64,000 nt of DNA from Laetiporus sulphureus 93-53 (taxonomy: Eukaryota > Basidiomycota > Agaricomycetes > Polyporales > Laetiporaceae). Below the pieces are notes generated by a model. The model worked only from the letters and a program-made list of their open reading frames with translations, did no database searches and was not told the DNA's origin. This document shows, one piece after another, positions 1 through 10,700 of the stretch (positions are counted from its first letter, which is position 1; each line of letters begins with the position of its first letter). The stretch lies in the NCBI RefSeq assembly GCF_001632365.1, contig NW_024468579.1:3247-67246 (forward strand), read 5' to 3'. A program made the position numbers and the translations under genes.

Positions 1-647
1 GACATCCTATTGTTTCATGTACGGCCATTTGCTTATACCCGTAGATAGGTAGCTTAGGTAAGATAGCCTGCTGTACGTGTATATAAGACCAGCCATGTAG
101 GGGACGAAACCTCAGATTGTTTCTCCTCGTCTACTACCTGTAGCACTCACTGAGCTCACCAGCTCCTTCATATATCTCTCACCCTTTCCTGCGTCTGCCA
201 ACATTGACCAGTAAGTCAACAGGCTCTTGCGCCACATAGGGTTCAGGGGGATACCTTTGGGATCAGGGGGATCAGGGCGGCACATTCCACGTGACTGTCC
301 CTTTTTTAGTCTTTTTGATCTCTTGTCCGGTGTTACCGTGACAATCCCCGGGAACCCAGTGCTCGACTCTGCTCGGCGTCGTCGAATGAAACCACCAGCG
401 TGTCCGTTGCGCAGAGCTCGAACGATCATTTTCTCAAACGGTGGTGAGGATCCTCGCAGGTGAATGGTTACCGTTGTGAGTTCGATTTTCTGGTTACATT
501 GGCAGAAACCCTCTCTCCTTGATCTTTCATAATCTCGGCGGCGCGTGGATGAGGATGTGGACGCAGTCAGTCAGGAGAAAATTGTGGATCATTGTCTGAT
601 CATGGTGGCCTCGTGGCCCTGTAGCATCGGAAGATGTCCGAAGGAGG
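1..647. other. no supported gene
   Basis: Only short overlapping open frames on both strands, the longest about 105 codons on the minus strand. None carries a motif I recognise. Part of it may be the displaced 5' region of the FunK1 gene that resumes to the right of the transposable element, but I could not find a convincing upstream exon. Confidence 0.4.
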
Positions 648-649
648 TA

Positions 650-1337
650 TCACAGGGGGCATGAGGCCATGATTCCACCGGGATCATTTTGAAAACATTG
701 CGATCACAGTCCAAATGTAACTAAAGATGTTTCCGCTGTAGGCATTTAAAATACATTTTAAATGACCTAACAACTATCATTGAGAAAGTATTCTGATGAT
801 ATTCAAAATGATTCTCCATTGAGAGCATGATGTTGCTACTGCCAGAATTCAAGCAGCAGTTTGAAACCATTACAAATGATGCCTGATCATACATTTTGAA
901 TGATGCTCGTGTGGGGTCACAATGAAAGAGAAATGTGTTCACCATATTCCATGTGGAATCATCCTGAACACATCAGTTATGCCCAAATATGACTATTTGT
1001 ATACCATATTTGGGCATGACATCCATGTGATCACAATGATCTCAGCAGGAACATCTTGAACACATCATGGTTTTACTTGAAGCTCATTCAAAATCAGCAA
1101 GTGGGGATTATATGTAATGTTTTCAGAATTTTGCTTGAATGCTAGCAGTAGCAACATCATGCTCTCAATGGAGAATCATTCTGAATATTATCAGAATACT
1201 TTTTCAATGATAGTTGTTAGGTCATTTAAAATGTATTTTAAATGCCTACAGCGGAAACATCTTTAGTTACATTTGGACTGTGATCGCAATGTTTTCAAAA
1301 TGATCCCGGTGGAATCATGGCCTCATGCCCCCTGTGA
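650..1337. mobile_element. 688-bp foldback/MITE-like DNA transposon with long terminal inverted repeats
   Basis: The outer ~190 bp at each end are near-perfect reverse complements, with about three mismatches. Weaker pairing continues to roughly 875 on the left and 1112 on the right, and another inverted repeat sits at the centre near 979-1015 (GCCCAAATAT paired with ATATTTGGGC). The ends read TCACAGGGGGCATGAGGCC and its complement. Both ends are flanked by TA (648-649 and 1338-1339), which fits a TA target duplication as in Tc1/mariner-type elements. There is no transposase frame, so it is non-autonomous. The high arm identity suggests a recent insertion. It lies about 65 bp upstream of the first recognisable FunK1 exon and may have displaced that gene's 5' end. 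Confidence 0.85.
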
Positions 1338-1434
1338 TATACAACACATCATTTTTTCCTCTCCGCTTGCATCGATAGCGTCATGTGCGGCCTGATTCTA
1401 GATCATCGTCGATAAGCTTCTTTCCGGAGGCGTA

Positions 1435-3127
1435 ATGATGTTGTTGGAACTCTGCCATCATTCGCTCGACATGATACCTGAGGAATCTGAGAAGGAAGGT
1501 CGTCCCGTTGTTGTACAAGCCGGCATGTATGCAGTGGAAATGCTATCCAAGCGCTATGCAATGCACGCAATTAATGTTGTCATCGTTGGCAAGTACCTCT
1601 TTTCCATTGTTGCATGAGCTATGATACATGAAAGCTGACTCCGATGCTTCAGATGATTTAGCATGGATATGGTGGTATGATCGACAAGGTGCAACCCAGT
1701 CGAGCGGTGTCGATTTCATCAAGGACCTTCCCTGTTTCCTTGTTCTGATTGCCACATCCCGTCATTTGGGTCTGCGTGAACGGGATATTGACGCCACACT
1801 GAGAAGGGATGGGCATCAGCACTATTTGAAAAGGGCTATGAGAGAGTATCCAAGGAACGACAGAACAGTTCACGGGATCCATCCTCGTCGCAAACCCCAC
1901 GCCTTCGACGTCGTATTCAGAGATCGCGAAGATCAGACGAATGTGAAGACAGCCGCCGTTACACGTCCTGACAAAATCCTTCTATCGCGATATTCCCTTT
2001 CCGGTCGGGAAACGAAGGACTTTGAGGCCATGCAGAAGAAGGTGACCCAAGCAGACGCAGGCATGAAGAGATATTGGCCGGAGGTCACTCTCACGAGCGA
2101 GGCCGTCGTTTTGGAGCGGGCAGTGGAACTGGGTCGGGGAGACCCGCTCATAGAGGGACATCTGCCCACGGTACTTGCCTCGTACGACCTGGACTATTCG
2201 ACCGGAACAATTTACGAGGGCATCCAGAAAGAAGGGCGAACTGTTGGGAATGCTATCGATGGCTCACGTTGCATGCGCCTACTGCTGATGCGGAAACTGT
2301 TACCCATCGACGGATTGCACGCTAACGAGTTTCTACGTGTATGGGTGTTATGTTATCGACGTGAGTATCATGCTACCCCAGTGGTTCATCGTCTAAGTCG
2401 CTCTCGAGCAGGTCATTTCGCGCTCTGGATGAAGGGCTTTGAACACACGGACATCAGTATTGACAACCTGCTCTATGACCCCGTCACTCGAAAAGGTGTT
2501 CTGAATGTTTTCGATTTGGCCAGGGTCCGCCTGGACAGTAAGAACCAGGTGACAGGGCGAGAACGGACTGGCACCATACCCTTCATGGCGATGGATCTCC
2601 TCTCAAGTGAGTATTTCCACGGAGAGACTGTGCGCCTGTACCGCCACGATTTCGAATCATTCCTTTGGATGCTGCCCTATAGGTTGCTGCGTGGATTCGC
2701 CACGGAGCAGGATAAAGGCTTGAGAGAATGGAACACTGGGAATTACGAATCTTGTCGTTCCGCGAAGAGCGACTTCCTCATGACACAAATGGAAACATGG
2801 CAAGTCTTGGACGCGAATAATGCACGGGTTTGGGATGGCATTGGGTTTTGGTTGACGAGATGGTTGAAGAGGAAACTTGACGAGATGTCAGACTTGCGTA
2901 TTCTCAAGAAGAGGACGCCGGGGAAGCTGTCAAGAAATGACCTCGACAAGATTTCTCGATGGGAGGACCAGTCCGACCAGTCGGCCATACAGGTTCTCAA
3001 AGAAGCTGAGAGTGTCATTGCGACGCACTTAGCTAAAGCGGGTTCCTTCATTCCCTTCCAACCACTCTCTGATGAAGAGTTCCAACGGTATCTCCCTTCT
3101 CCATCAACCTCTGCTTCATCCTCCTGA
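1435..3127 (+). CDS. FunK1-type fungal protein kinase, possibly 5'-truncated
   Basis: Likely a FunK1 kinase, a eukaryotic-kinase-like family expanded in Agaricomycetes; substrates are unknown. Proposed exons are 1435-1588, 1653-2360 and 2412-3127, giving about 525 aa, short for a family whose members are often longer. Family signatures: WWYDRQG and DFIKDLP in the first third, [12 protein letters not shown] near residue 298 as catalytic loop, NVFDLARV in the DFG position, then [13 protein letters not shown] and [15 protein letters not shown]. The catalytic-loop arginine (HRD) is threonine here. The first intron needs a GC donor (GCAAGT) to keep the frame. The second is 51 nt with no stop, so it can be mistaken for coding sequence. 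An upstream exon starting near 1402 after CTAG is possible. The transposon at 650-1337 sits where more N-terminal exons would be expected. Whether the gene is functional is uncertain. Confidence 0.7.
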
Positions 3128-3571
3128 GTCCCACTACTTTCCTCTCGCCTTCAATTATGGCAACGTATCTCATAGCGAGTGCCGTACTCCTGGATGGTCA
3201 TCTAATGATTGATAATGTCGTAATCAATGCTTTGTATATAATGGTTGCATCGTAGCGTTCAATGCAGACCACGTTTAATGTGAAGTGTCTGGCTCGTGTA
3301 GCCGTGAAGACCACGGTGTGCAAAGCGTCTATCCAGAAAGAACACTACGTGCGAGGCTCGCGGGATTAAGACTAAATTATAAACATCTGAGTATCTATCT
3401 CTTGGCTGCACTACCATTTTATCTGGCTGTCACCGTTTCAGCTACTGACAGAGCGTAGTAAGGACGCACGATGGAAAGATACGCATACGACCGGTAAGCG
3501 CCACATCACGTTGGTGCGCATCTCCAAACACTCACTTTCTATAATCTCCACCTTTCGTCCCGATATCATCT
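3128..3571. other. intergenic, nothing recognised
   Basis: Converging 3' ends of the FunK1 and cytosine deaminase genes. AT-rich stretches such as TTGTATATAATGG near 3232 could be 3'-end signals. No gene or structured element seen. Confidence 0.4.
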
Positions 3572-3583
3572 AAATATCGCATT

Positions 3584-4274
3584 TTATTGCTGTCTCGACG
3601 GCGGAATCTCGCCGATGTCCTCGTACCATTCCTAAGAGTGCAAAGAACGCGCTTCAGCACGTCATAGCTGTGGATGAATCCTTCCAGTTATCCTGACCTC
3701 TGGCTTCTCCGAGATGAACCGCCGCATGAGCTCCTTGCACTCCGCATCATCCATGACAATTACATCCACGCCGCGGCTCCGAAGGAGGTCCTCGTCTCCC
3801 ATGAAGTTGACATTTTCCCCGATCACAAGCCGTGGGATCTTATAGAGCAGGATGGCGCCGGAGCACATGCTGCACGGGCTGCGATACTGCTCAGTCAGTC
3901 CTACTCACGCCAAAAAAAAGCTGGAGCCAACGCACCTCAAGGTGGTATACTACCACAGGCAAGCAACCTGATAATCAGCCAGAGTTCGGAGAAAACAGTG
4001 CCGCGTCACGCACCATCGTAGATTTCCTATACACCTCCGCCTTCAGCCTTCCCGCATCCTTCAACGCGGCCGTCTCGCCATGCAAGATCGGCGACGCCTC
4101 CTGGATTCGCTGATTATGTCCCTGGCCGATCACGCGCGGCTGCTCCCCGCCCTCTCCGTCACGGTACACGATGGCCGCGCCGATAGGAACGCCGCCCTCG
4201 CTATAGCTCTTGCGCGCATTCTCGAGCGCGGTGCGCAGGCCGAGTGCGTCTGCGGGAGACAACTCGGCAGGCAT
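3584..4274 (-). CDS. FCY1: cytosine deaminase (yeast FCY1 type), intact copy
   Basis: Hydrolytic, zinc-dependent deaminase of the pyrimidine salvage pathway (cytosine to uracil and ammonia), cytosolic in yeast. Exons on the minus strand: 4274-4014, 3949-3936, 3878-3698 and 3631-3584, giving 167 aa, close to the yeast enzyme. Visible signatures: GGVPIGAAIV near residue 27, GQGHNQR, the zinc and proton-shuttle motif LHGE near residue 66, and PCSMCSGA supplying the two zinc cysteines. RLVIGENVNF and the C-terminal WYEDIGE also fit this subfamily. The second exon is only 14 nt and encodes YTTL plus part of the serine before PCSMC. Frame is open throughout, unlike the second copy at 24815-25493. 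Two overlapping GATA sites lie about 127 bp upstream. Confidence 0.93.
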
Positions 4275-4400
4275 GGGTACCGGGTGCTAGTCGTGCGTGG
4301 AGGGGAGACAAAGCTGGAAGGACGCGGAGAGCGCAAAACCTGACTCGAGCGGGGGCGGCATGATCGATGTTCCTCCTGTGCGGCAGAGCGCATATCCGTT

Positions 4401-4412
4401 CTTATCTTATCT
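4401..4412 (-). promoter_or_regulatory. paired GATA-factor sites upstream of cytosine deaminase
   Basis: On the minus strand this reads AGATAAGATAAG, two HGATAR motifs sharing bases, about 127 bp before the start codon. The same pair occurs at 24667-24678 before the other deaminase copy. Fungal GATA factors of the AreA/NIT2 class control nitrogen-source genes, which would suit a cytosine salvage enzyme. The regulatory role is inferred. Confidence 0.5.
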
Positions 4413-4690
4413 CTTTGCGCAGCGCTGGGCACTTACCATATAAAGCAGGCTTGTAGCCCTTTTTGGACGGGCCCTGGTTTCGTTGTCGACTAAATTGATT
4501 TAATTAGGATACTATTTTAACAGCCTAAGACGATGCTGCCCAAACGTTTACAGCATTCTTCGCCCTCATGAGACGTCGGAAATGCGGAGAGGGAAACGGG
4601 AGCGGGGCCACGTTGAGTACATTTCACAGAGCATTTTACACGCTTCAATCAATCTTCAGATTTCAAAATTCAACTTTCGAGCTTCACGAG

Positions 4691-5650
4691 CAGCTAACTA
4701 CTTAATCTACGGCAGAGCTTTTTCAAGGCCGCCGATGGTGAGGAAGGGATCTTTGAAAAAGACGATACGGTAGTTGTCCCGCTCTCAAAGCTACTTTTTT
4801 TTGCGAAATGTCCACATCCCCTTTCGCTTTCAGCTTTCGATGCCCGCCAGAGGGGTTGGCCGCCGCAATATTGACGACCTGGCGGATCCGCAAATGGAGC
4901 CAAGTGGCCCACTCGAACTATGTTACGTTTCATTTGTATGCTTATAGCTTAGAAGAAACCCAAGATGATGTCGCGCATCTTCTCAAGGAGCGTAGCGCTT
5001 GTCATGAATGCCCTCCTGTATTGCTTTGATTTCTGCAGTTATAGCTAGAGCTTTAGATATAGATTTGTCGCAACCCGTGTCAGTCGGCAAAGTTCGATTG
5101 ATCATCAGAAAGTCCAGGAAGAGCGCGGATACAAGAAATTACGGCTTCAGCAATCCAGACACGTTCTCAAAACGAAGGCACGCATGTACGTATCATGCCA
5201 AATACTTGGCATGTCGCGGTTGGGAGGAGAAATGGACATCGCGATTCAGGTGGTTGAGACTCGAAGGAGCACGAACTCCGGGAAGATGAAATGATACCCT
5301 TTATACCTCCTGACCTCCGTCTCTCAGAGAAGGAGGTATTTTGTTGTCTGCCTATAGGCAGACAACGGGGAGACAAAACGATACCGCTATATTGTGAAGT
5401 CGGTGGCACTTAGCGCCCGCAAAAGGACGCTGGAAGTGTCGATTTTGCGGCCTCAATGACGACCGTCAAAATGCCTAACCTCCTCAGATTTTATCTTAAC
5501 CGCGAAGGGAACCTTGACCTAAGTATGCAGATATATGCCAATTACCCGGATTGATGAATATATAGGGGAAAGAGACAAGCTACTCATGACATTTGGCCGG
5601 CCGCGACACGCGTCAACGACCTGATGCACCGCGCACTAGGTCCGCAGAAG
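4691..5650. other. intergenic with palindromes, no supported gene
   Basis: No frame here has recognisable content. The stretch holds an 8-bp-armed inverted repeat (ATACCTCC at 5303-5310 with GGAGGTAT at 5332-5339, with a nested TCTCTCAGAGA) immediately before a longer perfect palindrome. Confidence 0.4.
5343..5366. repeat. perfect 24-nt palindrome
   Basis: All 24 bases equal their own reverse complement, centred on TATA between GTTGTCTGCC and GGCAGACAAC half-sites. Looser pairing continues outside it (GGTAT at 5335-5339 against GATACC near 5380). It lies downstream of the DUF4419 gene's 3' end. It could be a terminator-like hairpin, a binding site for a dimeric protein, or a transposon relic. 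Confidence 0.8.
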
Positions 5651-7208
5651 TCACGAAATGATACAACAGGTACGCATCGGCTGCAAGTCCCCGACAGCAA
5701 CCTTCGGTGCGAGAGTATACTCTTTTCTCTCCGGAACAAAGAGGAGCTCAGGAGCCTCCCACGGCTGCATCGCACGTGGAGGCTCTGGTTTCTCCTCGCC
5801 CTTGACATAGATGAACCATTGCGGGGCAGGGCTGACCGTGTTGAGCTCGTTTCCGCCCATCTCGGCGCTGACCGCGGTGGCGACGTGGCCTGCGATCATG
5901 ACGCAGTCGAGATCGAGATCGTTCTCGCTCAGCGCGACATTGACTGCGCAGTAGCCTTCTGGAATGAAGAGTACGGACATCTGCGGGTACGGGACGCCGT
6001 CTAGGACGAGCGCGCGGCTGTCGTTCTTGCCGACGAACGATTTCCCTGTGCACTGTCAACGACCTGCACTGCACTGAACAACAAGAGCAGCACACCCACA
6101 GGAAATGCGCGATCCGGCTAGTCCGTCTTCACCGATGTGCAACAGTCCGGCCTGCCACTTTCCCCTGTTCGACCATACACAGAAGGCGGTGATCCAGCCG
6201 CTCATATCGTCCGCGCCGTAGAACGAAGGGTCGCTATGTGCGACGTGTTCCCAAAAGGGTAGGTCCGGTTCGCCGTCGAATGCTGAGATAAAGCGCCGCA
6301 AGATTGGACGCAGCATTGTCGCCCAGATCTTTGGCTCCTCTCCGAGTGTATCCAGTTTGTCCATGCGGCGTAGCAATTTCTCCCAGTCCGCTTTCTCGCC
6401 CTCAAGCGTCACGGATGGGATGCCACACGCACAAACCATGTCGAATTGGATCTCTCTGCGAGAATGTATGAACAGATGAATCCTGAATGGAGAGACTATG
6501 GAAACTTACGCCGACAGCGTAGCCATCATCATCACCGAACAGATGGTAGTATCCACAAGCGTTGTCGTTGTGAAATCTGGCAGTATCCATCTCTTCAACG
6601 TCTCGTCAGTCTCCTCAATGTTGCCGCACTATTCAGCAGCCAATGCGAAGCATAACTAAGGATTCACTCACATCACCATGCAAACAGCCAGTCATTTGCC
6701 GCGCTACGCTCGCGAAATCGACGGTGTAGCGTGAAGCATCGGTGGCAACCTTTATCTTAGGTTTCCTATTTTGTCGTGTAGATGATGATCGAAATTTGTC
6801 TGGATGTGCATTGCAACTGTTCATCATGAGTTAGTTACCGCAGATATAGGTAATTATTATGCCTACTAGAAACTCAGTTGACCCAGTATTGCTATCCAAA
6901 CATCGTCTGGCCTTCGAAGGCACGCCTCAGGTAAGTTAGCGAGGAAGATAACGATACAAGACTGACCTGAGAGTGAGGCAATGGTGCTGATTGTACGCCT
7001 GCATGACCGTGTGAACGAACCCATTACTCCTGGCCTGTAACATTGGTAATTCCTTGGCTGAAACAGAACTTTGTAGCACTTCGGTGCCATCTCGCAACCG
7101 ATCTGAGCAGGCAGCATCCAAAAGTTCCTCGATGTTGCCATATCGTCGAAGATTATTAAGATTGATCGACGCAGCAGGATGTGAAGCCTCTTTGAAAGTC
7201 ACAGGCAT
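5651..7208 (-). CDS. DUF4419 family protein
   Basis: A fungal family of unknown biochemical function. Six exons on the minus strand: 7208-6967, 6911-6867, 6816-6672, 6613-6510, 6455-6100 and 6045-5651. They join in frame to 428 aa. Family landmarks in order: VTFKEASHPA at the N terminus, NGFVHTVMQAYNQHH followed by RPDDVWIAILGQLSF across exons 1-2, FTTTTLVDTTICSVMMATL in exon 4, CGIPSVTLEGEKADW, MSGWITAFCVW, then LDGVPYP and PEGYCAVNV. The start chosen (ATGCCTGTGACT) puts the VTF motif at residue 3, as in relatives I recall. The last exon reads through to a stop with a tail that may be variable; an extra 3' exon cannot be excluded. Divergent from CSE1, with which it shares a 500-bp upstream region. 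No catalytic residues are known. Confidence 0.85.
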
Positions 7209-7708
7209 CGCGATCGCGAGACGCCGGGATGGAGAACCGTACGGGTTGGGTCAATGGTATCTATGAGGGGTGACGGTAGCAGAAAGACATCCAAGAGGTA
7301 TCAGCGCGCTGGCATCCGCGTTAGTCATACGAGAATAAAATAGGCGGCAGATGTCCAAAGCATGGGATACAGTCAATCAAGCAAGTCCCGGATCTGATCT
7401 ATCAAGTGCGTCTGGGCCAAATGTCATTGATATGGGAAAAGACGCACGATCCTCAGCTGAACAATCGTGTCCAGTGGGTGCAAAATATACCTCAGACCGG
7501 GTTTTCGGCGGCAGAGGTTTTTCAAGAACATTATATTAAGTAGTGGCCGCTGCGCCCGGCTGATTGGAGTAGTGGACATTGAGGCGTGCGAACCGCGTGG
7601 TCGGTGAGGGTCACGTGGCTCACGACGCGACCAACGCGCGTTCAGCGCCTAATCCGTGCAGGCCACAGCCGTGAACTCGCTTTTTGCGTTTTGTCGACGT
7701 TGTCAACG
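7209..7708. promoter_or_regulatory. shared upstream region of DUF4419 gene and CSE1
   Basis: About 500 bp between two divergent start codons, so it should hold both promoters. A CACGTG E-box lies near 7612 (GGTCACGTGGCTC). No TATA box is evident on the CSE1 side, in keeping with a housekeeping promoter. No open frame of note. Confidence 0.55.
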
Positions 7709-10700
7709 ATGTCGGAGTTACCGTCGCTCCTCCTCGCGTCGTTGAACCCTGCTGCTCGAAGACAGGCCGAGCAAAGTCTCCATGATCTCAGCGTCCAACC
7801 CGGCTTCCTGTCTGTTCTGCTTCGTCTCGTCCTGGAACAGAATCAAGACCGCGCTGTTCGTCTCGCCGGAAGTGTCTATCTCAAAAATGTGATTAAAAGT
7901 AGATGGGAAGATGTGAGAGGCCGTGTCATCCGTATTTCTGTCTGATCTCACCGATTGCGTCTGTCTGCAGGACGAGCCACCTATCCCAGAAGCGGACAAA
8001 GCAGTCTTGCGAAACCAGCTCGTTCCCGCCATGATCGCGTTATCCAACGCGTCTGACAAGACGATGCGTGCTCAGATAGCCGAATCTATATCCCTTGTTG
8101 CAAACTGCGACTTTCCCGAGAAGTGGTCGGACCTAGTTGAGGTGAGTGGTGTGTCATCTCCTGCGTTGAACATCCACGGTATGCGGAACACGATTTCTTC
8201 GTTTTCTCATTGAATCTAGCTGTAATTCAACGACTTCTTGACCATTGGGCCAGCCCGCTCCGATACGGAGATTAGGGCAGGCGATTAGACATGATATCGG
8301 CATGTTTAAGACAAGAGAGGAGCTGCAGGGCTCGCTGTGGGCCAATGAAGCTCTTTCGTACTGTGATATATGATGGGTCTCGTGTATTCTGAAGTGATAC
8401 GAGCAATGTCACGCCCACAGCCACGCCTGATCTCTTCCTTGAATGTCGTCATTGCCCGAGGGTCTGCCGATGGACTCTAGATGTCTTCGACGTATCGCGT
8501 TCACTTATCGCATTCTGGGACACCGAGCATGCTACATTAACGGACCTCTGTAATATTGACTCAATCCTCCTAGAAACTCGTGCATTCGCTCTCGGAGACA
8601 AATTATGATGTCAATATCGGTGTACTCGAGACAGCCCATTCGATATTTCGTCCCTGGCGCGCGGCGACGCGCTCCAACGAGCTCTTCACGATCATCAACT
8701 ATGTCCTCAGCATTTTCACTCGTCCGTTTTTAACCCTGTTCCTGCACTCGACGTCCTTGCTCTTCTCTGAGCCGCCTCCGCCAAACCTTGCCTTGATAGC
8801 GCAGACGGAGGTCATCCTCGTGGACATCTTCTATGACCTGACATGTCAGGATCTCCCTCCGGACATTGAAGACACACATGAACAATTCTTCGGACAACAG
8901 AGCGGACTATTCCTCCAGCTGCTGGCGTGGGACCGGCCACAGCTGCAGGGCGACGTAAGTCTCGTGGCCTGTTGAACTTGCGGCTGGCTGAAAATGCAGT
9001 TGTTCAGCCCGACGACATGGTCCCTTCGCTTCCATCGCAAATCAAAACAGGAATTCTCGAGATTGCAGAGGTAGATCCTGCATTAATGTTTCTGCATGAG
9101 ATGGCTCATTTGCGTGTCCTCTAGCTGTTTGTGAAACTCTATCCCGAGGTGCTGCAGAGCACAAACTCAGTCGCGGGGTTCGTGCGGGGCATCTGGGAAC
9201 TCGTCGGCAATGGAAAGCGCATGGGCGTTGCAGACGATGGGGTAAGCCGTTCTCTCCTCGACAACTTCTTTAGCTCTAACATGGCGCAGCTCGTATCGCA
9301 GTCCCTCCGGTTTATCTCGACGGCGATTCGTGCCGGGTCATATAAGGACCTATTCGGGTCAAAAGAGACGATCTCAAACCTCGTGCAAGGCATTGTCGTC
9401 CCAAACGTGAGCTTGCGAGGTGAGTCGTCTGATGTCTGCCCAGAGACATGCGCTAAGCAGGCCTGATGGAGTTATTAGAGCATGATATCGAACAATTTGA
9501 GGATGACCCGCTCGAGTACATCCGGCTCGACCTTGCAGTGCCCTCACTCGGCGGGGCGGGCGTGAGCACCGAAGCGATCACGCGCCGGCAGGCGGCTGCG
9601 GAGGTGTTGCGCTCGCTGGTGTCATCTGGCTTTGAGGCCGATACGACAGAGGTTGCGGGCGCATGGATTGGAGAGGGACTGCGAGAATACAACGAGAACC
9701 CGAAGGAGAATTGGCGAGCAAAGGATACCGCGATCTATATCCTGACTGCTGTGGCGACACGTGGAAGCACGACGCAGGTAGGGTATCTGTGTTGAATGTT
9801 GGGGATGCGACGCTCATTTTTCTGAACCATAGCATGGGGTAACATCAACGAACGCTCTTGTTGATGTGGTCCAGTTCTTCTCGGATCACGTCCTTCAGGA
9901 TCTGCAAGCTGAACCCGGCAGTGTCCATCCTATCTTACAAGTTGATGCGATCCGGTTCTTGCACACGTTCCGTAATCAGGTCTGTCGGTCGTCGATGCGA
10001 ACGTTATGAAACCAGCTGAATTTCAATGTGCATATCTGCCGTATCTGTAGCTGGTCAAGCCGCAGCTTATCGCTGTCCTCCCGTTGCTTGTGCGTCACCT
10101 CGGTTCCGATAACTACGTCTGCTATACGTATGCGGCAATTAGTATCGAGCGGATACTGTTCATCAGACAAGGAAACACGTTGCTGTGCGTCTTAAGCGTC
10201 AGATTGTACCTTGATGAGACTAAAATCTAGTGGGCCGGCTCTGTATTCAAGCTTCACCCAGGCGGACATCCATGAGCTTGCGCCCCACCTCCTCGACGCA
10301 CTCTTCTCAAAAGTGGAACAGGCGGGTACACCTGAGAAGGTCGCTGAGAACGACTACTTGATGAAATGTATGCAATATAGCCTCGCTGTACATGCTCTGT
10401 GCTATGCTTATGTCAGCATACAGGTGTTATGCGGGTCATCCTCACCGCCCGCTCCACTTTTACCGAGGGCTACGAGAAAATACTGCAACGGCTGGTTGGG
10501 ATCCTGGGCATCATCTCGAAGAACCCGAGCAATCCTATGTTCGATCAGTACATCTTCGAAAGTATCTCGGCGCTCATGAGGTAAAGTAGCTCTTAGAAGT
10601 GTCACTGGCTCACTACGATTTACATGACCATACGCTTAGATTTATTGTGGCCGCCAAACCTACCTCGCTTTCCACGTTTGAAGAATCTTTGTTCGGTCCA

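Larger units (their letters stand above)
3572..4690 (-). repeat. left arm of inverted duplication (cytosine deaminase block)
   Basis: This stretch matches the reverse complement of about 24380-25520 over the whole deaminase gene, its promoter, and about 250 bp further that correspond to the 3' flank of the right-hand flavin monooxygenase. Introns as well as exons are alike, so this is a DNA-level segmental duplication. Ends are approximate and set where similarity fades by eye. Confidence 0.85.
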
